From Sipunculus nudus (lineage: Eukaryota; Annelida; Sipuncula; Golfingiida; Sipunculidae), in assembly GCA_026874595.1 (NCBI GenBank), contig CM049309.1:55648079-55712078 (forward strand): a DNA stretch of 64,000 nt, in the 5' to 3' direction. The notes under the pieces are model-generated. The model did no database searches. It was given only the letters and a program-made list of their open reading frames with translations, and was not told where the DNA came from. This document shows positions 1-10,974 of the stretch, in pieces. The translations under genes were made by a program, and so were the position numbers. The first letter of the stretch is position 1. Each line of letters starts with the position of its first letter.

Positions 1-13
1 GAGGATATGTAAC

Positions 14-19
14 AATAAA
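14..19 (+). other. AATAAA polyadenylation signal of the copy upstream of the window
   Basis: Same site as 15443-15448, which lies ~135 bp after the stop codon of copy 1. Confidence 0.45.
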
Positions 20-2162
20 CAAATGTTAAATCATAAAATGTGTCGATTTTTTGTGTGTGTCATGTTAAAAGTTTGAGCAGGCATATCATAAAGGCACTTT
101 GTAGTAATCATAAAAAATGTACATGTATTTAGGAAAATTAAACATAAAGAGTACAGATATATGATTAAGTACCCGAATACATGTCTAGCTGCAACTATGA
201 ACACATTTATCACAATATAAAACTGACATTAAAGTGTGCATCAACGTGTACGGTATAACATAAATAAACAAAAAAAAAATCCGTGACAGCTATAGGAATA
301 CGCAGTACAGTGTTGATATAACATTTGGATTAGGAAACTAAAACAATCGTTAGTGCGGCGTAATCAGAAGTGTCCAGCTGTTACATTCAATCGACTGCTA
401 TACACATAATCACAAAAAGATAAAACGTTTAAAAGTCCAGAGAATACCTGGTACAAACGACAATGATTGCACAACACAACCGCAGTTCTTGATATCGTTT
501 CAATCTCGGCAATTATCTCAACAGAATGTCTCTTCATTTAACAGAATGTTTGTTTCGACGTACAATTCACACAAAGGTGCTTGAGTTTCATCAACTAAGG
601 AACTGTTTGGATATAACAGGATTCATTTACTTTCAGCAAAGGAAACTTTCATGACTATTTCGTGAATATCATGGCCCCTTTTCCCATCACTTTGGATCCC
701 TACATAAGAACATAACTGTAACCTAATAAACCGGCACTGATGATCATCTGCAAACACTGAGTAATGAAAAATATAGCTAAAAGAATGCAAATTTCATTAT
801 GTAGTGAATTTTTGCACTTTTTAAATTTCACGTGTTAGTTTTATGGTTATATATTTTCCAACTGCCATTACATATTTTGATTAATAGATGAAACGTCCTT
901 GATCAAGGCAGACACTTTATCTGTCTAAGAGATACCCAAACAGTTGACAGAAAGGTGAATCCATGACTATATCTCTGTTTTAGCCTATGCAGATTGCCTC
1001 TATTATCACTTATATAATGTATTGATTACCACTTAGATATTATAAATTATCATTTGCATACATTCATAATCACATACTTAAATATGTTCTTAATAGCTGT
1101 ATTATAAAAATGACTACAAAGTTCACTCGTACAACTGTTCGTTGAAGGTAACTCCGTTCCCATTCGTCCTGTCATTGCTTGCTGTCAGCTTCGAGATCGG
1201 GAATGCACCGTGCGTATGAACTGAAGCTGCGCACAGGACTTGCAATGGTGTACAACTACGTCGTAACCCAATTAACCAGATCAGATAGGCCCTATTATAT
1301 ATATATTAAAGTCAATTTCAGTTCTGAGAAGCAAAACAATCCATTTCCATTTCCGGATCCCACTCCGTTCATCAGGAAAATTGGAATCTGATTCTGTCCA
1401 TATATTAAAATCACGACATACATGGCCGCTTTGTGTGTCATCATTACGAATTCGGGAAAGTGATAGAAAAGCCCGGAAGACCAGGACATTAGTAATAAAA
1501 CTTTGTAAAGTACCGGGAAAACGGCACTGTTGAATAAACTTGTGTTACAATCGTTATTTTACTCGCATTAACATTTTATCATAGCTTTCTCAAATAATTG
1601 TAATATATTTTATTTCATTAACTGATGTTTAAACATTGCAGTTATCAATACATAACGGCCTATTGTCCCCTTTTATGAATTAGAATGTTTTTTATGATTT
1701 AACATTCTAAACTTCTCATCAAAACGATGAACTTGGAAATACCTACCATTTTAAATTCCTTCCCTGCAACTTACGGTCTTTACACAGCGCTTTAACTATA
1801 GGCCTACTTCCTATATGGTAAGCGCTGTTTGTTATGACCTCGTATCCTGAATTGCTACACCAGAGGGGAGCACTGTATTTTTGTCCAATCAGATGAGACC
1901 TTGTGCTGGAAGACACGGCCAAGCGAGGAATACACGGAGCCAATCATGCTTATTTCGTTTTGAGTGACAGCTCATCGCCCCGGTAACCGTATGAACAGGC
2001 CACAGGCTCAGAGAGAAATGCCGCAGACGTGGTTTACTTAGGGCCTTGGCCACATAGGATGTCCGGTCGGTGAGCTGTATTCAAACGAAACGTAACAACA
2101 AAGGCTGCGTGCACACCTCGCTGGCTAGTTCTACAGACACCAGACTCATGGCTACGCTAACA

Positions 2163-2324
2163 CCACAGGCACTCGTTTCCAGCACTAAAATGGCCTAGAA
2201 ACCGTAAACACATGTCGTATGGGCGATATACCAGTTATAAAAGAACTTATATCTGGTATATCGCCCATACGACATGTGTTTACGGTTTCTAGGCCATTTT
2301 AGTGCTGGAAACGAGTGCCTGTGG
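2163..2324. repeat. Perfect 72-bp inverted repeat (hairpin), array copy 1
   Basis: Left arm 2163-2234 is the exact reverse complement of right arm 2253-2324; the 18-bp centre adds a few more pairs (2236-2240 with 2247-2251). It begins CCACAGGCAC and ends GTGCCTGTGG. No flanking target duplication was found. It could be a foldback/MITE-type element or the template of a long hairpin RNA. Confidence 0.95.
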
Positions 2325-2434
2325 CTAACACATTCATACTGTCAGAATCGAATCGGTCGATGATGCGAGAATGCAGAAGGAACAATTAAAATTCGAACGT
2401 AAACTTGTCTTCAAACGGCGCTTCAAGCGCAGCT

Positions 2435-2692
2435 ATGGGCGGAGCCAGGATGCCTGTCGCGTGTTTGTTTATTAGCATCTGGTTGGCTGCTTGTCACATC
2501 ATATGCACGTTTTGTTCAGCGGACAGCGAACCGCCATCTGGTGTCTAAATATATCATTAACGGTCAAAGCTGGCAGCGTGAAAATCAGTTGCTTCTTTAG
2601 AAGCGTAAGATTTCCGCTGGCTCGGGAGCGTACTGCAACTGCGCTACAGCCGTCATTGCCACAACAAACTTCAAGACAAAGATTGAAGACTG
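2435..2692 (+). other. Candidate 5' exon of the truncated unit gene (short ORF and splice donor)
   Basis: A 37-codon ORF (2435-2548) starts MGGARMPVACLFISIW and looks like a signal peptide. A good donor (GACTG|gtaaga) lies at 2692/2693. Splicing 2692 to exon a (3369) would place the ATG at 3373, which has A at -3 and G at +4, as first codon of a truncated protein. There is no direct evidence of transcription; it could be chance. Same at 17864-18121 and, without downstream exons, in copy 3. Confidence 0.2.
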
Positions 2693-3368
2693 GTAAGAAT
2701 TTCAGAATCGTCCAGCTAGTTTCCTGAATCATTTAGGATCTTGAACATATATGTCTGGCTCATTGAACAAGGCCAAGGCATATTCTTGCGCAAGTTTTCA
2801 ATAATATGATCATGCCGTCAATTCCGAAGGCCATATAGGAATACATAATTATAACAACATCTACTCTGGGCGTTTTGATTGGGCAATCTTTATTCGTAAA
2901 ATGCCATCTTTATTCGTAAAGTGCTTTATGAAAGAAAAATATATGCAGAAGGACGAATAAAAACCATCACATACACCAGATTTTTCACTCTATAGTCAGT
3001 TGACAAGCACTTTCGGCCTCCTAAATCATCGTCCTTCGCGCGAGGAACCGTCACAAACGCCAAACTGATCGCTTTCTTTGCGATTCACAAAGCTGCTGAG
3101 ACCACTGCGTGTTTCCTCTCGAACGTGAAATATATATATAGATGTCCGTTTTGATTGGCGAGTGCCAGAATGTGTCCACACATCGTCGGGCCATGCGCAC
3201 TACACCTCTGGGGCTCACGGCTGTTACGAAAAGCCTTGCAACTCAGACTTGGGCAACAAGATACTTTTTACCATAGTGTGCCAAGAGGAACCATCCGAGA
3301 AGTCAACCAGGACACCACTTTTCACAATGAAACTCGCCACTGTCAGGTTATGTCATTATTTATTACAG

Positions 3369-3507
3369 AACGATGGATAACGATGACCGGGTGGACATTG
3401 CTGTGTCGTGGTTGGACGGTTCTGAGGGCGTGAAGCCGGACTTTATCCCTCTCTACTTCAGCTCCGTTGATGTTGCCGGGCACCAGGGAGGCCCTGAGAT
3501 TGGAACG
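3369..3507 (+). CDS. ENPP unit 1 exon a (mid-phosphodiesterase, zinc ligands)
   Basis: Acceptor ttacag, donor gtaggt. Reads RVDIAVSWLDG...PLYFSSVDVAGHQGGPE, aligning with the ENPP RISTLLKWLD...GHAGG stretch. The D and H of DVAGH correspond to the second zinc-site pair. Starts one base into the reading frame, the same phase as the homologous exon 56019-56142. Confidence 0.9.
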
Positions 3508-4407
3508 GTAGGTGTTTAGATTTTATACATGTTCATTTACTGAAGATTTAGTATGAATTATTGACAATAAATACATAATGTTAAAGGGTTGTCTCGTCCC
3601 AAGACGAATTATTCCGATTCATCTGCTTCTCTCCCTCGCCGTCTTGAGATTGGCCTCGTAAGGTTCTAAATAGGAGACCCCTTTGGAATCGTATAAATGG
3701 CATTTTAAGAGGTGTCAACATAAATAATAACCATATTGTTGTCTTTGGATGTTTTATGAATCTATACATAGTTATGGCCCCAAAATAATGCTCAGTTTCC
3801 CTACTGATCCATAATTTTGCCAAGAGCTGTTATGTTTACAAAGAAAACAAGCCGCCATGTTTACATGAGTGGCCCAAGTCAACGGGATTAAGACTGGGAA
3901 CCCGCTCTGATATTATCGCTGTTTGAACTGGAAAAAGCGGGCGATAATAGATGTCAGTGCAAAGTACCAGTCGATCAACGTCCGCTCATTACAGATTCCT
4001 GTTGTTTGATATGTTTAAATCAACGCCGGCTCAAAAGGATCGTTAGGGATAATGTTTCATTAATATCTCAAGGTAAGAACGTGGTAAAGTTGGCAAAAAG
4101 AACCATTTACTACCAAGTCACGAACGGGTATATATTGGTGTGTATATTTAGCAGATTTTAGAGTTTTTTTGGTGCCTTCTACCAGTGTCTACCATTTCAC
4201 CATTACGAGGCCTAACTGAACAGGTCATTCCCAAAACTGTGATCGTATCACAATTGTGGATTCCGCAACAAGTTAAAAGGATATAATCATGCTTGACATT
4301 GGTCTCCGTCGAGCTTTGTCCAACAAGTAATAATACATTGCGTGAAATAAAGTGTTATGAACATTTTTCGCTATCATGTCTTAATTTATATCATGTTTCT
4401 GCATACT

Positions 4408-4410
<3 letters not shown>

Positions 4411-4470
<60 letters not shown>
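4411..4470. repeat. (AT)n microsatellite in the exon a-b intron, unit 1
   Basis: About 60 bp of uninterrupted AT. The rest of this intron (3508-5102) shows nothing recognisable. Confidence 0.97.
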
Positions 4471-4473
<3 letters not shown>

Positions 4474-5102
4474 AGGATCCAGGATACAGTCGTATAAAAG
4501 ATTAAGAGTAAACACTAAAGCACTTAAACCATTTGCCGAGGAAAATATAAAGTGCAAATATTGTTTTATGTAACCTGTAAATTTATCCGAATTATCAAGA
4601 ACATTATCAATAACAGACTCACTTTAAAAATTGCTCAACCCCGGAGATTGAACGTGCTCTTGAAATCAGAGACGATGAACTGCGGGATTTAAGGAGCCGC
4701 ATCTCTAGTGAATGTAACAAGTTTAGATATTATAATTTTTCGTTAATTGGAATGTCTCGAGTGTTTAAAACGATCTTCAAGAGCATCTCACAGCGGATAT
4801 CGTAGGTGGAAATCACGGAAACTAGGATTAACCTGTGCAGAGAATAGTTTACATTCACAAGCTAGTCTAAAAGCTCAGTGCATGATTTCCAGATGCATAA
4901 CTAACCGGATTACTTTGACTGAGCTCAGTTTGCTGTAGAACATTTGATTTAAAAAGGACGGGTCCGTCATGGCATCACATCATCTTACATATTTCCCCCA
5001 TTATTTCATATTCCAAAGTCCATTTACAATTGCATATTGAACTGACAGTTACAGAAAGATGGGACGGTCCTTAGTTTTCCGATATTGTTATAGCGTTTAC
5101 AG

Positions 5103-5211
5103 GTTGATGACGCGTTGATTCACCTTGACAAAACTACTAAGAGGCTGATGGACAGTTTGTATCGACGGGGGACACACAACTGTGTCAATGTAATCATTGT
5201 CTCCGATCACG
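5103..5211 (+). CDS. ENPP unit 1 exon b (DHG motif)
   Basis: 109 bp, identical in length and phase to 56507-56615. Reads VDDALIHLDKTTKRLMDSLY...CVNVIIVSDHG; the DH pair binds zinc. Confidence 0.92.
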
Positions 5212-5510
5212 GTGAGTGTTAAAAGGTAACAGTGCCACAATTTAGCAAAATATAAATAATAATTTTATAAATAGTACTTTCTTTAGTTTTTGCTGAAAAT
5301 ATTGTGAAATACGATTACAAAGAGCGTAAATCTTTATAGAACTCAACTGTTTTTTTCAAAACCATCTAGAGCTGGTTCGAGTTCGGTCAGATTTGAGTGG
5401 TGTTAAATACACAACCCTATCCCCGAAAAAAAACAATAAAAATTGATCTACCAAATCGCTAAGGAAATTTATAATCAGGTATTTTGGTATCGTTTCCTTT
5501 GTCAATTCAG

Positions 5511-5672
5511 GAATGAATGATGTAAATTGTCAAGAAAGACAGTCGGGTGTCCGTGAGCATGTCGATGAGAGAAACATGCACGTATGGACAGACGCCGCGG
5601 GCAGAGTGTCTAACAAGTACCGGAGTGACAGGTACAATGGACCCTTCTACCCAGTCGACCAGGAGGACCAAG
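5511..5672 (+). CDS. ENPP unit 1 exon c
   Basis: Continues DHG as MNDVNC, with MHVWTDAAGRVSNKY later. Acceptor attcag, donor CAAG|gtggga. Confidence 0.85.
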
Positions 5673-5909
5673 GTGGGAAGCACAGGCACAATATATTAAG
5701 AAAGTGCATGTACAACATACGTGTAGAAATCTTAGCGAGCTATATAAAGACACACACACACTCAAACCCGTGTGCCGTAGTAACAGACCTTCTGCATCGT
5801 GGACCAGGAGGAACAAGGCAGGGAGCAAAATTATTAGGAAGTACCTCATACATATCGAAATCTGAGCAAATACAGACATGCAGACACAAATCCCAGTGCC
5901 ATAGTACCC

Positions 5910-6125
5910 AGAAGCGGATCCAGGGGGGGGGGGTCCAGGGGGTCCGGATCCCCCCCCCCTCCCCCTTTTGTTCACCCGAAGAAACCTTTTTTAAAGGGTT
6001 TAAGACGAAATTTTGAGGCCAGGACCCCCCCCCCCCCCTTTTCTAGACCTGATGACTTTTTTAGGATTTCATTAGTCCTCCTGCATGGGTTGGACCCCCA
6101 TTTTACTAAATCCTGGATCCGCCCC
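5910..6125. mobile_element. Short hAT-like MITE in the exon c-d intron, unit 1
   Basis: Inverted ends AGAAGCGGATCCAGG and CCTGGATCCGCCCC, flanked by near-matching 8-mers TAGTACCC (5902-5909) and TGGTACCC (6126-6133). Interior holds G-run/C-run arms. A relative sits at 50625-50795. Confidence 0.65.
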
Positions 6126-6522
6126 TGGTACCCGTTTGCCACGGGGTCCATTAGGGGTGGTGGTGGTGGTGTATAAACGCTGCTGTTGTCAGACATTATA
6201 TTCTGTTTGTATTTTTACGGTTATTATCACAGCTGAATGAGGTAATATTTAGTTGGCTTTTTTATGTTTGTTTTGAGATGTTTTTGAGTGTTTCGATATA
6301 TTTAAGGAACACTCCAGTGCATAAACTCTGCTTGCCGAGTCAGAAATACAAGCTAAGTTGGGTAACAGAAGAGTTTGCGCCTGCTCTTACCTCTGGCAAA
6401 ACGGGACAGAGTTTGTCAATAGAATGTATATAGACTTACGTGAAGGATATTCGACCAAATTTTGTGATTATAGTTCCGCCTGAACATTTCAAAGTATTTA
6501 TCATATGTTTATATCATTTCAG

Positions 6523-6676
6523 TGCCTGTTGATAGATTTATTGAAAAGCTTGAATGTAAAATTCAAGGAGTAAAAGTTTTTGAAAAATCGATGTTCCCAA
6601 AGAGACATCACTATGCCAACAGCCACCGAATTGATGACGTCATTCTTGATGTGAACGACCGGTGGCTGGTCACAGA
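6523..6676 (+). CDS. ENPP unit 1 exon d
   Basis: 154 bp, the same length and phase as 58226-58379. Reads EKLECKIQGV...FPKRHHYANSHRIDDVILDV, matching the family RLHYAKNVRIDKV region. Confidence 0.93.
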
Positions 6677-6816
6677 GTAAGTGTAATGTTACTTGGCGCA
6701 AAAGGCTTATTATAGTTTTTTTTTTCTTTTCGACGTATCTTCCATTTTCTTTACACTTTAATTAAAATAACAATACTGAAGGAAAATAAACTGTTTTAAA
6801 TACATTATTCTGTCAG

Positions 6817-6889
6817 ATGGAAGAACGCTATACATTTATGTGGTACTAGGGGAATGCATGGAAACGATGAAATACTGCACTCGATGAAA
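6817..6889 (+). CDS. ENPP unit 1 exon e (GMHG zinc His)
   Basis: 73 bp: WKNAIHLCGTRGMHGNDEIL; the His of GMHG matches the GNHGY/GSHGY zinc ligand. Confidence 0.88.
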
Positions 6890-7150
6890 GTGAGAATTAT
6901 TTACGAATATCTAAAAATCCATTTATCTAATGTATAATATTGCTAATAACAAAATTAAGTCATTTTCAAAACTAATTTGGCATATGTCTATAAATGTTAG
7001 GTCTAAGTTTCCTTAACATGCGTAATGCTGGTATACTTAATTCATACCTGATCAATAAGACCGGTACTTCCAAAATATCTTAATTGTTTAATGACCTTCA
7101 TTCCACGTTTCATTAGAATTCTTAAGTTTGTTTAAAATCCGTCATTTCAG

Positions 7151-7238
7151 GCTTTCTTTCTAGCACATGGTCCTGATTTTGCGAAAGAGAAAGAAGTTGA
7201 AGAATTTGAAAACATCGAACTATATAATATTATGGCAC
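7151..7238 (+). CDS. ENPP unit 1 exon f
   Basis: 88 bp, the same length and phase as 59557-59644. Reads [20 protein letters not shown] then NIELYNIMA, a family signature. Confidence 0.95.
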
Positions 7239-7330
7239 GTAAGTATATTCTTTTAATGATTTTGACTTTGAAATACTCTTACCAAACATTGTTATAGCCA
7301 ATGTGACATAGATTCACTATCAATTTAAAG

Positions 7331-7494
7331 GTGTGTTAGACGTCCCACCGGCACCAAACAACGGCACAGAAGGAGCTCTGTACCCGATTCTAAGGAGCCC
7401 TCCGCCACTTCCGGTTATAGATACTACAGACAGGTACAGCGTCTGTAACTACAGAGAGTTTACAAAACACAACAACTCTTGTCCTTGTGGTCTC
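7331..7494 (+). CDS. ENPP unit 1 exon g
   Basis: Contains PPAPNNGTEGALYPIL, the end of the phosphodiesterase domain (family PAPNNGTHGSLNHLL), then a variable linker with C-P-C. Confidence 0.95.
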
Positions 7495-7682
7495 GTGAGT
7501 TTCATTTATTTGTGAATTTACTTACATTTATAGATACTTCAGAAAGCTTGTAGATCTTACAGATTGTGACAGAGAGCCTTCAGGGTACGATATGGTGTAT
7601 TTGTTAGCTGTTGATTCATTTTTTAGGGTTTTGTGGATCATCGGTTTGGTAAAATCACTTTTGCTCACAAAATAAAGTTTAA

Positions 7683-7920
7683 TTAGGGCCCCGCTTGAAA
7701 AGCGGTTGCCCCATAGTAATCGACCTGTCGGTCTGTCTACCCGTCCGTCCGTCCGTCTGTTCACAAATTCTTTTCCGGGTGATAACTCCAGTTAGGATTG
7801 ACGGATTGAGTTCAAACCTGAAATATGTATTAACCATCAATTATGGAAGATCCCTATCGATTTTGGGGTCCGGAGGTCAAAGGTCAAAAATGTTATTCAC
7901 AGTTTGGTGTTAAATTTTAG
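7683..7920. repeat. Dispersed repeat with CCGT-rich core, unit 1 intron g-h
   Basis: GTCTGTCTACCCGTCCGTCC run followed by GATAACTCCAGTTAGGATTG and AGGTCAAAGGTCAA, a composition typical of dispersed repeats in mollusc genomes (from memory, not searched). The downstream 7920-8700 has further AAGGTCA-type blocks. Same at 23114-23351. Confidence 0.5.
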
Positions 7921-8713
7921 GTCCCTCTTTCAGCAGGGCAGAAATCAAACTTGTAACCATAATTGTTTGTTCCACCTTAACAGTAGGACAGGTCCTTGTG
8001 TCAACAGCAACGAGGCATGATATATGGTCTTAGTCAGCCATTTTTCTGTAAGTTATGCGGTAAAATCATTACTGAACACCTAGTAAGGTTGCGCTCTCTT
8101 AGCAAATATGCATGCAAAAGGACACATTGGTTACACAATAACTCGTAAAAAGTATTTCATATAAGGTCCCCAGAATCACGGCCGTGATGGCCCTTTTGAT
8201 GGGCTACATCATGTTTGAAGACGGGTGACCTTGATGGATTTTCAAGGTCACAGAGATGATAATGCTAAAATGATGTTAACCAAATAGCTCGCAAACAATT
8301 TGACTAACACTCACTGAACTTGCACCAGTAATGTTTGTTATGAAGGGCTAGGTCAAGTTCGAAGATGGATGACCTTGACAGTAGCGATAATTCTCAAATG
8401 ATGTTACTGCAATAACTCGCAAAGAATTTGATGAACAATCAAATTCGTTTCTGCATAATAACTTACCTAACATATGATGGATAGGATTCAAACATAATAA
8501 GTATCACCTATGGCCTAAGGGAGAAGCTTATTGATATTTGGGTCAGAAAGAAAAAAAAAGTAATACACAGTTTGGTGTTCAGTTGCTGGTAAAGGGCAAG
8601 CATATGTAGCATTCAGTCGTGTAACCTCACTTTTTCTCTCAAATTTCAAACCACATTCCATTAAGACAGATTGTGCAGTATCAGAAGAAATACTAGACTG
8701 CAACAACACAAGC

Positions 8714-8790
8714 AAGCCACCCTCATTACTGACAAGATCCTATCCTTGCAAGCCACCCTCATTACTGACAAGATCCTATCCTTGCAAGAA
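8714..8790. repeat. Two-copy 36-bp direct repeat
   Basis: CCACCCTCATTACTGACAAG and the following 16 bases occur twice head to tail. Same in copy 2 near 24145-24221. It lies just 5' of the retrotransposon relic. Confidence 0.85.
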
Positions 8791-8799
8791 ACTGTCATC

Positions 8800-9190
8800 C
8801 GTTTGTGCTTTTTCAATTCCTAGTCACTCGATCCTGCACACATTACTGACTTTATTCATGATCCATATATCCAAACATCTTCTGTTTTGGCGGTAACTGA
8901 AACATGGCAACTGATAATTTCACCATCCCTGGGTATAGAAACTCAATATCCTGTGCTAGAACATCACATCATGGTGGAGGTGCAGTTCTCTGCTCACGTG
9001 GAAGATGTTTATTACAGAAACTGCCACTACAGACTTACTCCACAATTGATGCAGTAGCAGCAAATCTATTCATACAAAAACAACAAGACACTACTACGAT
9101 TCAGTTGTTATTCATGTATCGTCCACCAAGAACTCCATTATATAAAATCAGTGATTGCAAAAAAAAAGCTGAATCTCAGTTCAAGAGAAT
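8800..9190 (+). mobile_element. Non-LTR retrotransposon endonuclease relic, unit 1 intron g-h
   Basis: One frame reads SSVLAVTETW; a second continues from 8904 as DNFTIPGYRNSI, HHGGGAVLCSRG and LLFMYRPPRTPLYK. This order (TETW, IPGY, GGG-V, YRPP) is the APE-type endonuclease domain of CR1/jockey-class LINEs. It is frameshifted after TETW and lacks the reverse transcriptase, so it is a dead fragment in the same orientation as the gene. Remaining intron sequence to 10399 shows nothing else. Confidence 0.75.
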
Positions 9191-10399
9191 GACCATTTTA
9201 TCACTACTTACCAGCAGCTGACTCTCTCTAATAGTACGAGGTCCATTTACACACTCGAGCCTCACATATAATAAGGCCAATTCAACATACAAATACTGGA
9301 AAAATATTTGACACAGCCCAGCCAAGAATAACTGGCACAGGTAATACACAAATACAGAAACTAAAAATGCATGCAGTTCATTTGTATCATTATTATGATA
9401 GCATTGAACATTTTCACTTTACCATATCTTTTCTTCCAGTTTATACATGTCAGCTGTTCTTTACAGGTTCTTTAATTTTCAAATATCACTCTATCAGCCC
9501 ATGCTACAAAAGTACACCAAATTCACAGTACTTCAATTTATAACGACTGCATCTTTTGCGGGGCCCTTCCTGACCTGTCAGTTTTCTAGTTATATTACTC
9601 ATCATTTTTCATGGATAGATATACATAATACGGTTAAACACCACTTGGGGGCGCAGTAATCATAATTCAATATAATTTAAGGCACCATTTACTATGATTA
9701 GTTGGCATGCGGTATCAGAATTGTTTTATAAATTTCCATGGGGTATTTATTCGGACAGCTGTAAAACAGTACATTGATGTGGATGCCGGATACATCACGC
9801 TGTATCCGTAAGTCATGCATGCGGTAACAAGGTCACGTGGTCCTTGTACAGCGCGGTATGCGGGTCAATGTGAGGAAAAATATCATTACTTTTTACCGCA
9901 TGTATAAGTTTGCCACATTGCACATACCACGTGCAAATAAATGGTTGTTTGAAAATTTTAAGAGGGCAGAAGGAGACCTTTGACCTGCTTTCACATACCG
10001 CGTACCTCATACCAACAACAAGTAGAACTTTAAAGTGACGGTCCTATACAGGCGCATTTCAACACAAGGGGCATATTAAATATTCCTGTGTACAGAGCGA
10101 ACTGTGGAAATATTTATCTCTCAATAATCATTACATTTGTAACTTTTCATCTTCTCATGGTGTGATTGTGACGTGATGTAGGTCTATATTACGTATAATT
10201 CCCTGCCAGTCAGTCTTTATCAAAATGCATGTCTATGCCCGACTTCAACCCCCCAGTATAATGAATCTGACATCAGTGTGATATCAGTCTCTTGGAAATT
10301 TTATGCCGTTTCCAAACAATGAAGGACCCATTTCTTATTACATGAACACAGATTGAATTGGGTATGTATCATAATTTAAATGTGCACATATTGCTGCAG

Positions 10400-10603
10400 G
10401 ACACAATAGCTGGGCTGAACGAGAGACTGAACAGATCAGAGATCCAGAACAACCAAAGTATTACTGACCATCTGCCTCACGGGATGCCCGTCCTGAAAAA
10501 CAACGACACGGTCTGTATCCTGTACCATGACGACTACGTCTCAGCCTACAGCCATCAACGCAAGATGGCGCTCTGGTCAGCCTTCACTATCGACAGAGAT
10601 CAG
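10400..10603 (+). CDS. ENPP unit 1 exon h (nuclease-like domain start)
   Basis: Acceptor gctgcag. Reads HLPHGMPVLKNNDTVCILYH then DDYVSAYSHQRKMALWSAFT, matching the ENPP nuclease-like LPFGRPRVLQ...YVSGF...MPMWSSYT region. Donor gtgctg is weak. Confidence 0.92.
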
Positions 10604-10974
10604 GTGCTGTTTTAAATTCATAATCAAAGTCATAATCAAGATGGTAATCAAAATGTATAACCAGGCAAACGCGGGGTTGCATTAATAAGAAAACATTGTT
10701 CAGCGTGTGTAGCTATTATGATATAATCGATCAGTTATTATAAATAAATTCATTAATGGAGTAAAATCCTCGGTGTATCTGTCATACTTTTCATCTTGAG
10801 TTAGTTGTCTGGATCCGTTGTTTAAAAGTATATCGGCCGATATTTGGAGAGAAAACGTGAATATTTTAATAACAACTGCAGTACATGTGTGTACACTAGT
10901 TTAGCGGCTTACTGGTGTCTTGACTGGTTCCGACTCTTTTTATCCGCCGCTCCGCGGACGCGGGGGACATTGAT

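Larger units (their letters stand above)
1..3003. other. 3' flank of the preceding array copy (intergenic part of unit)
   Basis: No ENPP exon or other recognisable gene. The block starts ~120 bp after the position equivalent to the stop codon at 15308 and ends at the unit position where copy 3 breaks off. It holds the polyadenylation signal of an upstream copy (14-19), a 72-bp-arm hairpin (2163-2324), and a small region (about 2430-2700) with a short secretory-looking ORF and a good splice donor. The same block recurs at 15430-18432 and 30865-33867. Confidence 0.7.

Noticed and set aside
3155-3433. Overlapping ORFs just upstream of and across exon a (one reading PECVHTSSGHAHYTSGAH)
   Set aside because: The first has no ATG, the second stops within exon a, neither matches its frame, and no known domain was recognised; likely intron sequence.
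4293-4505. ORF with a long Ile-Tyr run
   Set aside because: Translation of the AT microsatellite.
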